The notes: a model not told the origin generated them from the sequence alone. Numbered from the stretch's first letter, positions 1 to 9,285 are shown. The stretch: DNA of 64,000 bases from Bosea sp. NBC_00550 (GCF_026020075.1 NZ_CP102772.1:496001-560000); one strand, 5' to 3'. A program made the numbers and translations.

Positions 1-384
1 CTCGCAGGCATCGGCCAGGATCGCCTTGTTCTTCCGCGCCCCGCCCTGAATCTCGCCTTCGCCCAGCCGCATGAACTGGCCGAGGTTCCAGCTTTGCGCA
101 ACCTCGGCGCAGGTCTCCTTGCGCACGAGATCGGCGAGGCGGCGCGAGAGATTGCCTTCTTCCGATTGGGGATAATGCCGGAACAGCAGATCGGCGATCG
201 ACAGGCCCAGAACACGGTCCCCGAGGAATTCGAGGCGCTGGTAGCTCGCCAGCCGCGAATCCTCGGCGCTCATATGCGTGAGCGCCGTGGCCAGGAGTGC
301 CTTGTCGTTGAAGCGGTGCCCGAGCGTGACCTCGAGCCGCGCGGTGTCGGGCGCCTTGCGCGCGGCTTCGCTGGCCTTGTTCAC
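1..384 (-). CDS. rnc: Ribonuclease III, N-terminal part (runs off left edge)
   Basis: Double-strand-specific endoribonuclease that processes rRNA precursors and structured mRNAs. The 128 codons present carry the RNase III signature RLEFLGDRVLG with its metal-binding acidic residues, followed by NLSRRLADLV; the dsRNA-binding domain lies outside the window. The start is a GTG at 384 overlapping the lepB stop as GTGA, so the two genes are translationally coupled. The lepB-rnc order (usually followed by era) is conserved in alphaproteobacteria. Identity is clear; only the C-terminal part is missing because of the window edge. Confidence 0.93.
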   Translation of the reverse strand, partial: MNKASEAARKAPDTARLEVTLGHRFNDKALLATALTHMSAEDSRLASYQRLEFLGDRVLGLSIADLLFRHYPQSEEGNLSRRLADLVRKETCAEVAQSWNLGQFMRLGEGEIQGGARKNKAILADACE

Positions 385-1148
385 TTGATGGTGCTGAACA
401 GACGGTTCCAGCGAACCGTGTAGGGCCATTCCCAGATCTTCCAGGCCGAAGCGCCGTCCTCGATCGAGAAGAAGATGATCTCGGCGCGCCCGACGAAATT
501 CTCGAACGGCACAAAGCCGACGCTGCGGTCGCGCGAGTCGAGCGAGTTGTCGCGGTTGTCGCCCATCATGAAGAAGTGGCCGGGCGGCACCTGGAACACC
601 TGGGTGTTGTCGAAGGTGCCGGTATCGCCTTCGCGCTCGATGATCTCGTGGCTGACGCCGTTCGGCAGCGTCTCGCGGTAGCGGATCACCGGTACGCTGC
701 GGCCCCAGTTGTCGCTGGTCACGTAATCCGCGATGCGCTCGCGCTTCACCGGCTGGTTGTTGATGTGGAGGATGCCGTCGATCATCTGGATGCGGTCGCC
801 AGGCAGGCCGATGACGCGCTTGATGTAGTCGGTAGAATTGTCGGTCGGCAGCTTGAAGACGGCGATGTCGCCACGCTTGGGCTCTGCCGCCCAGACGCGC
901 CCCGAGAACAGCGGCGGGCTGAACGGGATCGAGTGCTTGGAATAGCCGTAGGTGTATTTCGACACGAACAGATAATCGCCGATCAGCAGCGTCGGGATCA
1001 GCGAGCCCGAGGGGATGTTGAAGGGCTGGAACAGCAGGGTGCGGATGACGAGCGCAATGAGAAGGGCCTGAACGACGACCTTGATGGTCTCGAACACGCC
1101 GCCTTCTTCCTTGGCCGCCTTGCTTTTGCTGTCGACGTCGTTGGCCAC
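381..1148 (-). CDS. lepB: Signal peptidase I
   Basis: Inner-membrane serine protease that removes signal peptides from Sec and Tat substrates. There is one N-terminal membrane segment, then the catalytic-serine box PSGSLIPTLLIGD (Leu after the serine where Met is usual), the catalytic-lysine box YIKRVIGLPGD and the GDNRDNSLDSR box. I chose the GTG at 1148 (255 aa, ordinary for the family) because AGGAG lies 7 nt upstream; an ATG-initiated reading from 1349 would add an unlikely basic extension. It is coupled to rnc downstream. The opposite-strand aqpZ separates it from acpS, so it probably has its own promoter. Confidence 0.93.
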   Translation of the reverse strand: MANDVDSKSKAAKEEGGVFETIKVVVQALLIALVIRTLLFQPFNIPSGSLIPTLLIGDYLFVSKYTYGYSKHSIPFSPPLFSGRVWAAEPKRGDIAVFKLPTDNSTDYIKRVIGLPGDRIQMIDGILHINNQPVKRERIADYVTSDNWGRSVPVIRYRETLPNGVSHEIIEREGDTGTFDNTQVFQVPPGHFFMMGDNRDNSLDSRDRSVGFVPFENFVGRAEIIFFSIEDGASAWKIWEWPYTVRWNRLFSTIK

Positions 1149-1379
1149 CCGGGCGCTCCTGAGACTGCGATCCAGCGCGCGGTCTAGCCGACTATCGCGC
1201 CTGCGACAACGCGCAAGAGCAGTCTGGGGGGATGACGCTGCCGGATGGCGAATACATGGCCAGAACAATTCCAGTCTGAGAAAACGGCAAGAAAAAGCTA
1301 CGATTACCGGTCTCGGCAAGTTGACGATATCGTGTTTCGAGAACAGCATCGCGACCGTTCAACCTCTGAGGGAATCGCG

Positions 1380-2105
1380 ATGAGCATGAAGAAATATGTC
1401 GCCGAAGCCATCGGCACATTCTGGTTGACGTTTGCGGGTTGCGGCAGCGCGGTCATTGCTGCGGGGTTTCCGAATGTAGGCATCGGGTTGCTGGGTGTTT
1501 CGCTCGCCTTTGGCCTCACCGTCGTGACGATGGCCTATGCGATCGGCCATATTTCCGGTTGTCACCTCAATCCCGCCGTGACGGTCGGTCTTGCTGCCGG
1601 CGGCCGGTTTCCGGGCAATCAGGTCGTCCCCTACATCGTCGCACAGGTGGTCGGCGCGGTCGTCGCGGCCGGCCTCCTCTACGTCATCGCGCGCGGCGCT
1701 CCGGGCTTCGATCTGGCCAATGGCTTCGCCTCGAACGGCTATGGCGAGCATTCGCCCGGAAAATACAACCTCGTCTCCGCCTTCCTCATGGAAGTCGTCA
1801 TGACGATAATGTTCCTCTTCATCATCATGGGCTCGACCCACGGCAAGGCACCGGCCGGCTTCGCGCCGCTCGCCATCGGCCTGGGTCTCTGCCTGATCCA
1901 TCTCGTCAGCATTCCCGTGACGAACACCTCGGTGAATCCGGCCCGCAGCACCGGGCCGGCCCTGTTCGTCGGCGGCTGGGCGCTTGGCCAGCTCTGGCTG
2001 TTCTGGCTTGCTCCGCTGATCGGCGGCGCGCTGGGCGGCGTGATCTATCGCTGGCTGAGCGAAGAGCCGGGGGGTGTCGTCAGCGGCACGCAGCCGGCCG
2101 AATAA
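1380..2105 (+). CDS. aqpZ: Aquaporin Z
   Basis: Inner-membrane water channel of the MIP family, 241 aa. Two NPA half-helix motifs are visible (LNPAVTVG near residue 64 and VNPARSTGP near residue 186), with six predicted membrane spans and the N-terminal MIP-family pattern [17 protein letters not shown]. The ATG at 1380 follows GAGGGA. The gene sits in the opposite orientation between acpS and lepB, which are adjacent in many relatives, and ends in a strong terminator. It could in principle be a related MIP channel, but the motifs and length fit AqpZ. Confidence 0.92.
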   Translation: MSMKKYVAEAIGTFWLTFAGCGSAVIAAGFPNVGIGLLGVSLAFGLTVVTMAYAIGHISGCHLNPAVTVGLAAGGRFPGNQVVPYIVAQVVGAVVAAGLLYVIARGAPGFDLANGFASNGYGEHSPGKYNLVSAFLMEVVMTIMFLFIIMGSTHGKAPAGFAPLAIGLGLCLIHLVSIPVTNTSVNPARSTGPALFVGGWALGQLWLFWLAPLIGGALGGVIYRWLSEEPGGVVSGTQPAE

Positions 2106-2136
2106 GCCGGCTCGATCTTCTCCGACGAAAACCAAG

Positions 2137-2163
2137 GCCGGCGCTTTCAGCGCCGGCTTTTTT
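2137..2163 (+). terminator. Rho-independent terminator after aqpZ
   Basis: A nine-base perfect stem (GCCGGCGCT/AGCGCCGGC) with a 3-nt loop is followed by six T residues. It lies between the convergent aqpZ and acpS genes. Confidence 0.9.
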
Positions 2164-2180
2164 GTTCTGTCGCGCTCGTT

Positions 2181-2597
2181 CTACGCCGGTCTCTCGCCGT
2201 TGATAGGCCGGGCCTCGATCACGACGAAGGCCTGCGCCAGTGGCGGATCGTCCGTCAGCGAAACATGGACGATCGCCTCGAAGCCGGGCGGGGTCATGGC
2301 TTGCACCCGCTCCAGCGCGCCGCCCGTCAGCTTCATCGTCGGGCGCCCGCTCGGCAGGTTGACGACCTCCATGTCGCGCCAGAACACCCCGGCCCGCATG
2401 CCGGTGCCGAGCGCTTTCGAACAGGCCTCCTTGGCCGCGAAACGGCGGGCATAGGAAGCCGCGCGCGTCGCGCGGCGGTCGGATTTCACCCGTTCGCCCT
2501 CGGTGAAAACGCGGTGGGTGAAGCGCTCGCCGAAGCGTTCGAGCGAACGTTCGATGCGCCGGATGTCGCAGAGGTCGGAGCCGATGCCGAGGATCAT
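2181..2597 (-). CDS. acpS: Holo-[acyl-carrier-protein] synthase
   Basis: Transfers 4'-phosphopantetheine from CoA to the serine of acyl carrier protein. The 138-aa protein begins [16 protein letters not shown] (family pattern IGxDxxxIxRI) and contains [14 protein letters not shown], the magnesium-binding and catalytic segment. Both length and motifs are typical. It follows pdxJ on the same strand, as in many rhizobia, across a 62-bp gap filled by a palindromic repeat. The ATG at 2597 is the obvious start. Confidence 0.95.
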   Translation of the reverse strand: MILGIGSDLCDIRRIERSLERFGERFTHRVFTEGERVKSDRRATRAASYARRFAAKEACSKALGTGMRAGVFWRDMEVVNLPSGRPTMKLTGGALERVQAMTPPGFEAIVHVSLTDDPPLAQAFVVIEARPINGERPA

Positions 2598-2611
2598 GCT
2601 CGGGATTTAGA

Positions 2612-2657
2612 GCATCGGCCCGGAAAGTGGAAACCGGTTTTCCGGCAAGGCCGATGC
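2612..2657. repeat. REP-like palindrome between pdxJ and acpS
   Basis: An imperfect long hairpin. The outer arms GCATCGGCC (2612-2620) and GGCCGATGC (2649-2657) are perfect complements, and an inner pair CCGGAAA/TTTCCGG encloses the core GTGGAAACCGG. Similar hairpins with this core are, as I recall, dispersed in Hyphomicrobiales genomes. It fills the intergenic gap and could act as an mRNA stem in the pdxJ-acpS transcript. Confidence 0.7.
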
Positions 2658-2659
2658 GT

Positions 2660-3412
2660 TCAAGGCGCTGCTGCGCGGCCTTCGTCCATGGCCTGCCGCA
2701 TCTGGCGGATGGCGGCTTCCAGCCCGATGAAGATCGCTTCCCCGATCAGGAAATGGCCGATGTTGAACTCGACGAACGCCGGGACAGCGGCGAGCTTGCG
2801 GGCTGTCTCGTAGTCGAGCCCATGTCCGGCATGGACCTCGAGGCCCATTTTGGCCGCATACGCTGCGCCATTCGCCAGCCGCCGGAATTCGGCCTCGGCC
2901 TTGGCCGCCTCGCCATCGACGACGGCGTGGCACCAGCTTCCGGTGTGCAGCTCGACGACCGGCGCGCCGAGTTTGGCCGCCATCGCGATCGGCGCCTCGT
3001 CCGGCTCTATGAAGAGCGAGACGCGGCAGCCAGCCGCTTTCAACTGCGCGATGCGCGGCGCGAGCTGTGTTTTCTGCCGGACGACGTCGAGGCCGCCTTC
3101 GGTGGTGCGCTCCTCGCGCTTCTCCGGCACGAGGCAGGCCGCATGCGGCCTCAGTCGCTCCGCCAATGCCATCATTTCGTCGGTGGCCGCCATCTCGAAG
3201 TTGAGCGGCTTCGTCAGTTCGTTGGCGAGGCGGACCATGTCGGCATCGCGGATATGGCGGCGATCCTCGCGCAGATGGGCGGTGATTCCGTCTGCGCCGG
3301 CGGCGATGGCGAGATGGGCCGCCCGAACCGGATCGGGCAGGGCGCCGCCGCGCGCATTTCGCACAGTGGCGACATGGTCGATATTCACGCCCAGACGCAG
3401 CCGTTCGGCCAT
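2660..3412 (-). CDS. pdxJ: Pyridoxine 5'-phosphate synthase
   Basis: Condenses 1-deoxy-D-xylulose 5-phosphate with 3-amino-2-oxopropyl phosphate, the ring-closing step of DXP-dependent vitamin B6 synthesis. The 250-aa TIM-barrel protein shows [16 protein letters not shown] at the N-terminus, [16 protein letters not shown], and the C-terminal [12 protein letters not shown] phosphate-binding region. It is the first gene of the minus-strand pdxJ-acpS run and is divergent from the HerA-like gene across a 227-bp gap that must hold promoters for both. Identification is secure. Confidence 0.96.
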   Translation of the reverse strand: MAERLRLGVNIDHVATVRNARGGALPDPVRAAHLAIAAGADGITAHLREDRRHIRDADMVRLANELTKPLNFEMAATDEMMALAERLRPHAACLVPEKREERTTEGGLDVVRQKTQLAPRIAQLKAAGCRVSLFIEPDEAPIAMAAKLGAPVVELHTGSWCHAVVDGEAAKAEAEFRRLANGAAYAAKMGLEVHAGHGLDYETARKLAAVPAFVEFNIGHFLIGEAIFIGLEAAIRQMRQAMDEGRAAAP

Positions 3413-3639
3413 GGTGCAAGCCCCCTTGGTAACTGCGCCGTGCTTAGACGAAACTGCGCCATCGGCTCAATGCAGGATTGTGATGGCGGCCTCACGATTT
3501 GTGATCGGTGCGGCGACGAGGCGATTTGCGATTTGATAACCGCGAATGCTTGTCGGTTATCTGTGAAGGTAATCGTAACCGGCCGCTTGTAACGTCAAGA
3601 GATCACTTCGCTAAATTCAGAGTCGAACGGTCGGGGCTT

Positions 3640-5346
3640 ATGCAACTCCCGTTGAAGAATGCGGCCTTCCACACCGATATCGCGCCGGACCGGCGCGACG
3701 CCGACCAGCCGCCGGAACGGGCGCTGGGGCGGGTGATTGCCTGCGACGGTTCGCGCGCCACCATTCTCAGCGCGGTCTCGACCGGGAACTGGCTGGCGGG
3801 CGACGCCTGGGCGATCGGCCGGATGATCTCGATCAATCTCGGCCAGAGCCGGATCGTGGCGCTGGTCTACAAGCTGCACGCCGTCGAGGCTGCATGGAGC
3901 GATGGCGACAATCCGATCCAGGTCGAGGTCGAGTTCCTCGGAGAAGTGCAGGAAAAGCCGGACGGCTCGGCGCGCTTCCAGAGCGGCATCACCAATTATC
4001 CGCCGATCGGCGCCGTGGCTCATCGCATCCGGACGGGCGATCTCGCACTCGTGCACGACCTCGGTGACCGAACGGCGGCCGAGATCGGCCATGTCACGCA
4101 GGATGCCAGCATCCCCGCCACCGTCAGCATCCAGGACATGCTGTCGCGCCACTTCGCCCTCGTCGGCACGACCGGCGTCGGCAAGTCGAGCGCGGTCTCG
4201 CTGCTGCTGCGCCGGGCTGTGGCGGCGCGCCCGCGCCTGCGTGTGCTCATTCTCGATCCGCACAACGAATACTCCGTCGCCTTTCCGGACCTCGCCCTCA
4301 CGATCGACGGCGAGGCGCTCGACCTGCCGTTCTGGATGTTCAAGCAGGAAGAGCTGGCCGATGTCGTCTTCCGCGGCCGGCCGGCTCTGGCTGACGAGCC
4401 CGACATCCTGCGCGAGGTCATCGCCGCTGCCCGCACGCGCTACCGCATCCCGAGTAGTCAGGAGCTGGCGCGCGATCTCGGTTCGAGCCTGCTCAAGCGC
4501 CCGCTCGATCTCGGCGCCGGGCGCGGTGTTCCAGAGCCGGCGCCGACGGCCGGCATCGATGCGGCGACTCCCTATCGCCTGAAGGATGCCTTCTCGGTCA
4601 TCGACGAGCTCATCGGTTTGCATGAGCAGCGCTGGCCGCGGGCGGCATTGCGCTCGCTGAAGGTGCGGCTGGAATCGCTCCATGCCGATCCGCGCTACCG
4701 TTTCATGTTCGGCCGCGCCAACATGTACGAGACGGTGGCGCCGATCCTCGGTCAGATCTTCCGCATCCCCATGCATGGCCGGCCCATCACCGCCTTCCAG
4801 CTCGGTGGCCTCCCGGGCGAGGTGGTCAATGCCGTGGCCTCTGTGCTGTCGCGGCTGGCCTTCGATCTCGCCATGGCGAGCCAGGGCGCCTGCGAGGTCC
4901 TCGTGCTCTGCGAGGAGGCGCATCGCTATGTGCCGTCCGACCCGGCGCTGGGCTTCTCCCCGACCCGCCAGGCGATCGCCCGCATCGCCAAGGAGGGCCG
5001 CAAATACGGCTGCTATCTCGGCGTGGTCACCCAGCGTCCGGGCGAGCTCGATCCGACGATCCTGTCCCAGTGCTCGACGGTCTTCGCGATGCGGCTGGCC
5101 AATGAGCGCGACCAGCAGATCATCCGCTCGGCGATCTCGGACGCCTCGGCCAGCACGATCAACTTCCTGTCCTCGATCGGCAATCGCGAAGCGATCGCCT
5201 TCGGCGAGGGCGTCGCCACCACGATGCGGATGCGCTTCGCCGAGCTCAAACCGCACGAATTGCCGGCGATGGGCGGCCGTGCGGGCGAGGGCGGCGGGCG
5301 GCTGGAACCGACCCTCGACGACATGGTCCGGCGCATGCGGGCGTGA
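3640..5346 (+). CDS. HerA-like DUF87 ATPase
   Basis: A 568-aa hexameric-type P-loop ATPase of the HerA/FtsK superfamily. The N-terminal ~150 residues look like a HAS-barrel domain. Walker A (GTTGVGKSS, residues ~176-184) is followed by LDPHNEYS, and Walker B is VLVLCEEAHRY (~420-429). HerA proteins are DNA-pumping or translocating ATPases, often paired with NurA nuclease in archaea and with defence effectors in bacteria; no such partner is adjacent here, the neighbours being pdxJ and rpoZ. The ATG at 3640 was chosen because the domain begins there; the longer reading from 3508 runs through the pdxJ-side intergenic DNA. Its cellular role is unknown. Confidence 0.85.
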   Translation: MQLPLKNAAFHTDIAPDRRDADQPPERALGRVIACDGSRATILSAVSTGNWLAGDAWAIGRMISINLGQSRIVALVYKLHAVEAAWSDGDNPIQVEVEFLGEVQEKPDGSARFQSGITNYPPIGAVAHRIRTGDLALVHDLGDRTAAEIGHVTQDASIPATVSIQDMLSRHFALVGTTGVGKSSAVSLLLRRAVAARPRLRVLILDPHNEYSVAFPDLALTIDGEALDLPFWMFKQEELADVVFRGRPALADEPDILREVIAAARTRYRIPSSQELARDLGSSLLKRPLDLGAGRGVPEPAPTAGIDAATPYRLKDAFSVIDELIGLHEQRWPRAALRSLKVRLESLHADPRYRFMFGRANMYETVAPILGQIFRIPMHGRPITAFQLGGLPGEVVNAVASVLSRLAFDLAMASQGACEVLVLCEEAHRYVPSDPALGFSPTRQAIARIAKEGRKYGCYLGVVTQRPGELDPTILSQCSTVFAMRLANERDQQIIRSAISDASASTINFLSSIGNREAIAFGEGVATTMRMRFAELKPHELPAMGGRAGEGGGRLEPTLDDMVRRMRA

Positions 5347-5448
5347 GTGCCGGCAGGCAAGCGCGAAATTCTTGCATCGCGGCGGCATTGCCTGTAAGGC
5401 CGTGCTCAATCCATTTCCCTGCATCGCTGAGATCGGAAGGAGCCGGCC

Positions 5449-5838
5449 ATGGCTCGCGTTACCGTTGAAGACTGCATCGACAAGGTCGAGAACCGCTTCG
5501 AGCTGGTGCTGCTCGCCAGCCACCGCGCGCGGATGATCCAGTCGGGCTCGTCGATCCTTGTCGCCCGCGACAACGACAAGAACCCCGTCGTCGCGCTCCG
5601 CGAGATCGCCGACGAGAAGCTGAAGCCTGAGGATCTGAAGGAAGACCTGATCCACTCGCTGCAGAAGCATGTCGAGGTCGACGAGCCGGAGCAGGAGACG
5701 GTGCCGCTGCTCGCCAGCCCCTCTGCCGCCGCGACGCCCGACAGCGAAGTCCAGTTCGACCGCATGAGCGAGGAAGACCTTCTGCGCGGCCTCGACGGCC
5801 TCGTGCCGCCGACCGAGAGCGCCGACGACGAGGACTGA
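5449..5838 (+). CDS. rpoZ: DNA-directed RNA polymerase omega subunit
   Basis: Small subunit that helps fold and assemble the beta' subunit of RNA polymerase. The 129-aa protein opens [20 protein letters not shown], the standard omega signature, and has an acidic, low-complexity C-terminal tail typical of alphaproteobacterial versions. A good ribosome-binding site (AAGGAG) precedes the ATG. It lies upstream of rel, the usual alphaproteobacterial order, but a terminator separates the two here. Both products bear on the stringent response. Confidence 0.96.
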   Translation: MARVTVEDCIDKVENRFELVLLASHRARMIQSGSSILVARDNDKNPVVALREIADEKLKPEDLKEDLIHSLQKHVEVDEPEQETVPLLASPSAAATPDSEVQFDRMSEEDLLRGLDGLVPPTESADDED

Positions 5839-5876
5839 TCCTCCTGCTGTGAATCGATTGTTCATTGTTTGACGCT

Positions 5877-5901
5877 AAAGCCCGGCAGTGCCGGGCTTTT
5901 T
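5877..5901 (+). terminator. Terminator between rpoZ and rel
   Basis: Stem AAAGCCCGGC/GCCGGGCTTT with a 3-nt loop (AGT), running into five T residues. It lies 39 bp after the rpoZ stop. Confidence 0.85.
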
Positions 5902-5993
5902 CATGCCCGCCTTCCGGAAAACGCCTTGCCGCCCCTGATGCCCGTGCCGATAATAATGTGTTGCAACGATCAAGGGATGAGGCAGGGGCCCGC

Positions 5994-8213
5994 ATGGGCA
6001 TGATGCGGCAATACGAGCTCGTTGACCGGGTCAGGAGCTACAATCCGAACACCGACGAGGACCTGCTCAACCGGGCCTATGTCTATGCCATGCGCGCGCA
6101 CGGCACGCAGAAGCGCGCCTCGGGCGACCCCTTCTTCGCCCACCCCCTCGAAGTCGCGGCGATCCTGACCGATCTGAAGCTCGACGACGCGACCATCGTC
6201 GCGGCCGTCCTGCACGATACGGTCGAGGATACGGCGGCGACGCTCGAAGAGATCGAGAGCATGTTCGGGCCGGATATCCGCCGGCTCGTCGACGGCCTCA
6301 CCAAGATCAAGAAGCTCGACCTCGTCTCGAAGAAGGCCGCGCAGGGCGAGAATTTCCGCAAGCTCCTGCTCGCCATCGCCGACGATGTCCGGGTGCTGCT
6401 GGTCAAGCTCGCCGACCGGCTGCACAACATGCGGACCCTGCATTTCGTCCCGCCCGAGAAGCGCCTGCGCATCGCCGAGGAGACGATCGAGATCTACGCC
6501 CCGCTCGCCGGCCGCATGGGCATGCAGGAGCTGCGCGAAGAGCTGGAGGAGCTCTCCTTCCGCCACATCAAGCCGGAAGCCCACGCCACCGTGACCAAGC
6601 GGCTGGAAGAGGTCACCGAGCGCGAGGGCAGGGTGATCGGGGAGATCGAGGACGATCTGAAGGGCAAGCTCGCCGCCAGCGGTATCCAGGCGCAGGTCTC
6701 GGGCCGCCGCAAGCGCCCCTATTCGATCTGGAAGAAGATGGAGCGGAAATCCGTCTCCTTCGAGCAGCTCTCGGATATCTTCGGCTTCCGCGTCATCGTC
6801 GAGAAGCCGGAGGATTGCTATCGCGTCCTCGGCATCGTCCACATGACCTGGCCGATGGTGCCCGGCCGCTACAAAGACTACATCTCGACGCCAAAGCAGA
6901 ACGATTATCGCTCGATCCACACCACCGTGGTCGGCCCCGGCCATAGCCGCGTCGAACTGCAGATTCGCACCGATTCGATGGACCGTATCGCCGAATACGG
7001 CATCGCCGCCCATGCGCACTATAAGGATGGCCGCACCGGCGAGCCGAGCCAGCTCGGCGACGAGAGCCGCGCCTATCAATGGCTGCGCCGCACCGTCGAT
7101 CTGTTGAACGAGGGCGACAGTCCCGAGGAATTCCTCGAGCACACCAAGCTCGAGCTCTTCCATGATCAGGTCTTTTGCTTCACGCCCAAGGGGAGGCTGA
7201 TCGCCCTGCCGCGTGGCGCCACGCCGATCGACTTCGCCTATGCCGTGCATACCGATGTCGGCAACAGCGCCGTCGGCGCCAAGATCAACGGGCGCATCGC
7301 CCCGCTGCTGACCGAACTGCAGAACGGCGACGAGGTCGAGATCACCCGTGCCGAAGGGCAGGCGCCGCCCGCGGCCTGGGAAGCGCTCGTCGTCACCGGC
7401 AAGGCCCGCGCCGCGATCCGCCGCGCCACGCGCACGGCGGTGCGCCGCCAATATGCGGGCCTCGGCCGCCAGATCCTCGAACGGGCCTTCTCCCGTGCCG
7501 AACGCGCCTTCTCGGACGACAAGCTGAAGGCCGCGCTGAAGCGGCTCGCGCGCAATACGGTCGACGATGTGCTCGCCGCCGTGGGCCGCGGCGAGATGTA
7601 TTCCGGCGACGTCGTGAAGGCGGTCTATCCTGATCTGGAACCGGAGAAGCGCGGCTCGCCCGAGGCGAAGCCTCCCTCCGGGACCAATGGCAAGGGCTGG
7701 TTCGAGCTGCGCCAGGGCGAGAACCTGAAGTTCAAGCTGCCGGGCGAGGCACCTTCCGACAGTGCGATTCCGATCCGCGGCCTCGGGCGCGACCTGCCTG
7801 TGCGCTTCGCTCCAAATGGCGGTGCCGTACCGGGGGATCGCATCGTCGGCATCCTGACGCCGGGCGAGGGAGTGACGATCTACCCCATCCAGTCATCGGC
7901 GCTCGCGGCCTTCGACAACGAGCCAGATCGCTGGCTCGATGTGCGCTGGGATCTCGACGACAAGGTGCCGCAGCGCTTCCCCGCTCGCATCGCCCTGAAG
8001 TCGATCAACGAGCCGGGCTCGCTCGCCCAGATCACCACCACCATCGCCGAGCATGACGGCAATATCGACGCCGTCTCGATGAACCGCCCGAATCCGGACT
8101 TCACCGACGTCACCATCGATCTGACGGTCTGGGACCTGAAGCATCTCTCGGCGATCATCAGCGAACTGCGCGAGAAGCGTGTGATCAGCCGGGTCGAGCG
8201 CGTGGTGGGGTAG
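5994..8213 (+). CDS. rel: Bifunctional (p)ppGpp synthetase/hydrolase
   Basis: The single long Rel/SpoT homologue that makes and degrades the alarmone (p)ppGpp. Domains in order: HD hydrolase with an intact His-Asp pair (HDTVED, residues 74-79), so degradation is expected; synthetase with RYKDYISTPKQNDYRSIH; TGS domain (CFTPKGRLIALPRGATPIDFAYA); and C-terminal ACT domain (residues ~660-735). From the ATG at 5994 it is 739 aa; Met codons at 6000 and 6003 are alternatives, and MMRQYELV is the usual start in relatives. GAGG and GGGG lie upstream. It follows rpoZ after a terminator, implying its own promoter. Confidence 0.94.
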   Translation: MGMMRQYELVDRVRSYNPNTDEDLLNRAYVYAMRAHGTQKRASGDPFFAHPLEVAAILTDLKLDDATIVAAVLHDTVEDTAATLEEIESMFGPDIRRLVDGLTKIKKLDLVSKKAAQGENFRKLLLAIADDVRVLLVKLADRLHNMRTLHFVPPEKRLRIAEETIEIYAPLAGRMGMQELREELEELSFRHIKPEAHATVTKRLEEVTEREGRVIGEIEDDLKGKLAASGIQAQVSGRRKRPYSIWKKMERKSVSFEQLSDIFGFRVIVEKPEDCYRVLGIVHMTWPMVPGRYKDYISTPKQNDYRSIHTTVVGPGHSRVELQIRTDSMDRIAEYGIAAHAHYKDGRTGEPSQLGDESRAYQWLRRTVDLLNEGDSPEEFLEHTKLELFHDQVFCFTPKGRLIALPRGATPIDFAYAVHTDVGNSAVGAKINGRIAPLLTELQNGDEVEITRAEGQAPPAAWEALVVTGKARAAIRRATRTAVRRQYAGLGRQILERAFSRAERAFSDDKLKAALKRLARNTVDDVLAAVGRGEMYSGDVVKAVYPDLEPEKRGSPEAKPPSGTNGKGWFELRQGENLKFKLPGEAPSDSAIPIRGLGRDLPVRFAPNGGAVPGDRIVGILTPGEGVTIYPIQSSALAAFDNEPDRWLDVRWDLDDKVPQRFPARIALKSINEPGSLAQITTTIAEHDGNIDAVSMNRPNPDFTDVTIDLTVWDLKHLSAIISELREKRVISRVERVVG

Positions 8214-8227
8214 GCGAGAATGGCGCC

Positions 8228-8319
8228 GTCATGCTCGGGCTTGACCCGAGCATCTCGTGACCAGGGCTTTCTCTGGAAAGAGATTCTCGGGTCTGCGCTT
8301 CGCTCCGCCCGAGAATGAC
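8228..8319. repeat. GTCAT...ATGAC intergenic palindrome, copy A
   Basis: A 92-bp element bounded by GTCATGCTCGGG and CCCGAGAATGAC, with two internal hairpins (GCTCGGG/CCCGAGC and TCTCGGG/CCCGAGA). It fills the gap between the convergent rel and LysR genes. It belongs to the same sub-family as the copy at 12987. Confidence 0.8.
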
Positions 8320-8333
8320 GCCGAGGCTGGAGA

Positions 8334-9173
8334 CTACCCGCGAAACGCCGCCGCCAATTCCCGCACGAAGGCGCTCGCGCGCGGTGTCGCGACATTGCTC
8401 CTGAGCACGACCTGCGAGGCGCCGAGCGCCGGCAGGCCCCAGTCCGGCCCGACATCGATCGTTCCGGCAGGCGCGATCCGCGCCGCCAGCGGCGAGACGC
8501 CGAGCCCGACCTGAACCGCCGCCGCGACCGCCGCCATGCCGCCGCCGATGAAGGCCTCGCGCCAAGAGATGCCGGCGCGGTCGAGCGTGTCGATGCCGTG
8601 CGCCCGCAGGCGGCAATCGGCGACGAGACTGACGAGGGGCACGGGCGCATCCGGTTGCCACACCAGGCTGCCTGCCGCAAACCAGCCGAAAGCGTCGTCG
8701 CGCAAGACCTCGCCCGTCCGCCCCGGCCCGATCCGGCGGACGATCGCGACATCGATCTCGCCTCGTTCGAACGCCTCTTCCAGCGCCCGCGACGACTCGA
8801 TCCTGAGGTTGATTACAATGCCTGGATCATGAGCGGACAGCCGCGCCAGCACGGCCGGAACCTCGGCGCCAACAGCCTGTTCGCTGATGCCGACCGCGAT
8901 TCGCTCGGTCGTGGCGGTGAAGGCGAGGAGCGCCTTGCCATGCGCCGCCATCAGGTCCTGTGCGGCCGGCAGAAAGCGTTCTCCCTCGGCCGTCAGCCGG
9001 ACCAGCCGGGGATGGCGCTGCAGCAGCAGGCGGCCGAGCCCATCCTCCAGCCGTTTCACCCGAGTCGAGACCAGCGACTGCGTCGTGCCGAGCGCCTCGG
9101 CGGCGCGCGTAAAGCTCTTCAGTTCGGCAGCGCGCAGGAAGGAGGCGACGGCGTCGATATCGAGCGTGCTCAT
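8334..9173 (-). CDS. LysR-family transcriptional regulator
   Basis: A 279-aa LysR-type regulator with an N-terminal winged helix-turn-helix (SFTRAAEALGTTQSLVSTRVKRLE, split by the recognition helix around residues 20-43) and a C-terminal periplasmic-binding-like effector domain. The ATG at 9173 is the natural start (MSTLDIDAVASFLRAAE). It is divergent from a tautomerase gene across a 112-bp intergenic region with an inverted repeat, the classic arrangement for control of the neighbour and of itself. The ligand is unknown. Confidence 0.87.
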   Translation of the reverse strand: MSTLDIDAVASFLRAAELKSFTRAAEALGTTQSLVSTRVKRLEDGLGRLLLQRHPRLVRLTAEGERFLPAAQDLMAAHGKALLAFTATTERIAVGISEQAVGAEVPAVLARLSAHDPGIVINLRIESSRALEEAFERGEIDVAIVRRIGPGRTGEVLRDDAFGWFAAGSLVWQPDAPVPLVSLVADCRLRAHGIDTLDRAGISWREAFIGGGMAAVAAAVQVGLGVSPLAARIAPAGTIDVGPDWGLPALGASQVVLRSNVATPRASAFVRELAAAFRG

Positions 9174-9185
9174 AGATCGTAATTC

Positions 9186-9212
9186 CGTATCTTTGATATC
9201 ATCAGAAATACG
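9186..9212. promoter_or_regulatory. Candidate LysR operator between divergent genes
   Basis: CGTAT (9186-9190) and ATACG (9208-9212) form inverted arms around the perfect 8-bp palindrome TGATATCA (9194-9201). The stretch is AT-rich against a GC-rich background and lies between the LysR gene and the tautomerase gene. Operator function is inferred from position and symmetry. Confidence 0.5.
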
Positions 9213-9285
9213 ATTTTCAGATCGATATCGCAAGCCTATGGTTCTTCTCGAAGGCGCGATCACGCGCCGCGAAGGAGACGACACC

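Noticed and set aside
3595..5865. 756-codon minus-strand frame over the HerA and rpoZ genes
   Set aside because: Antisense to two clear genes and rich in Arg, Asp and Ala without motifs.
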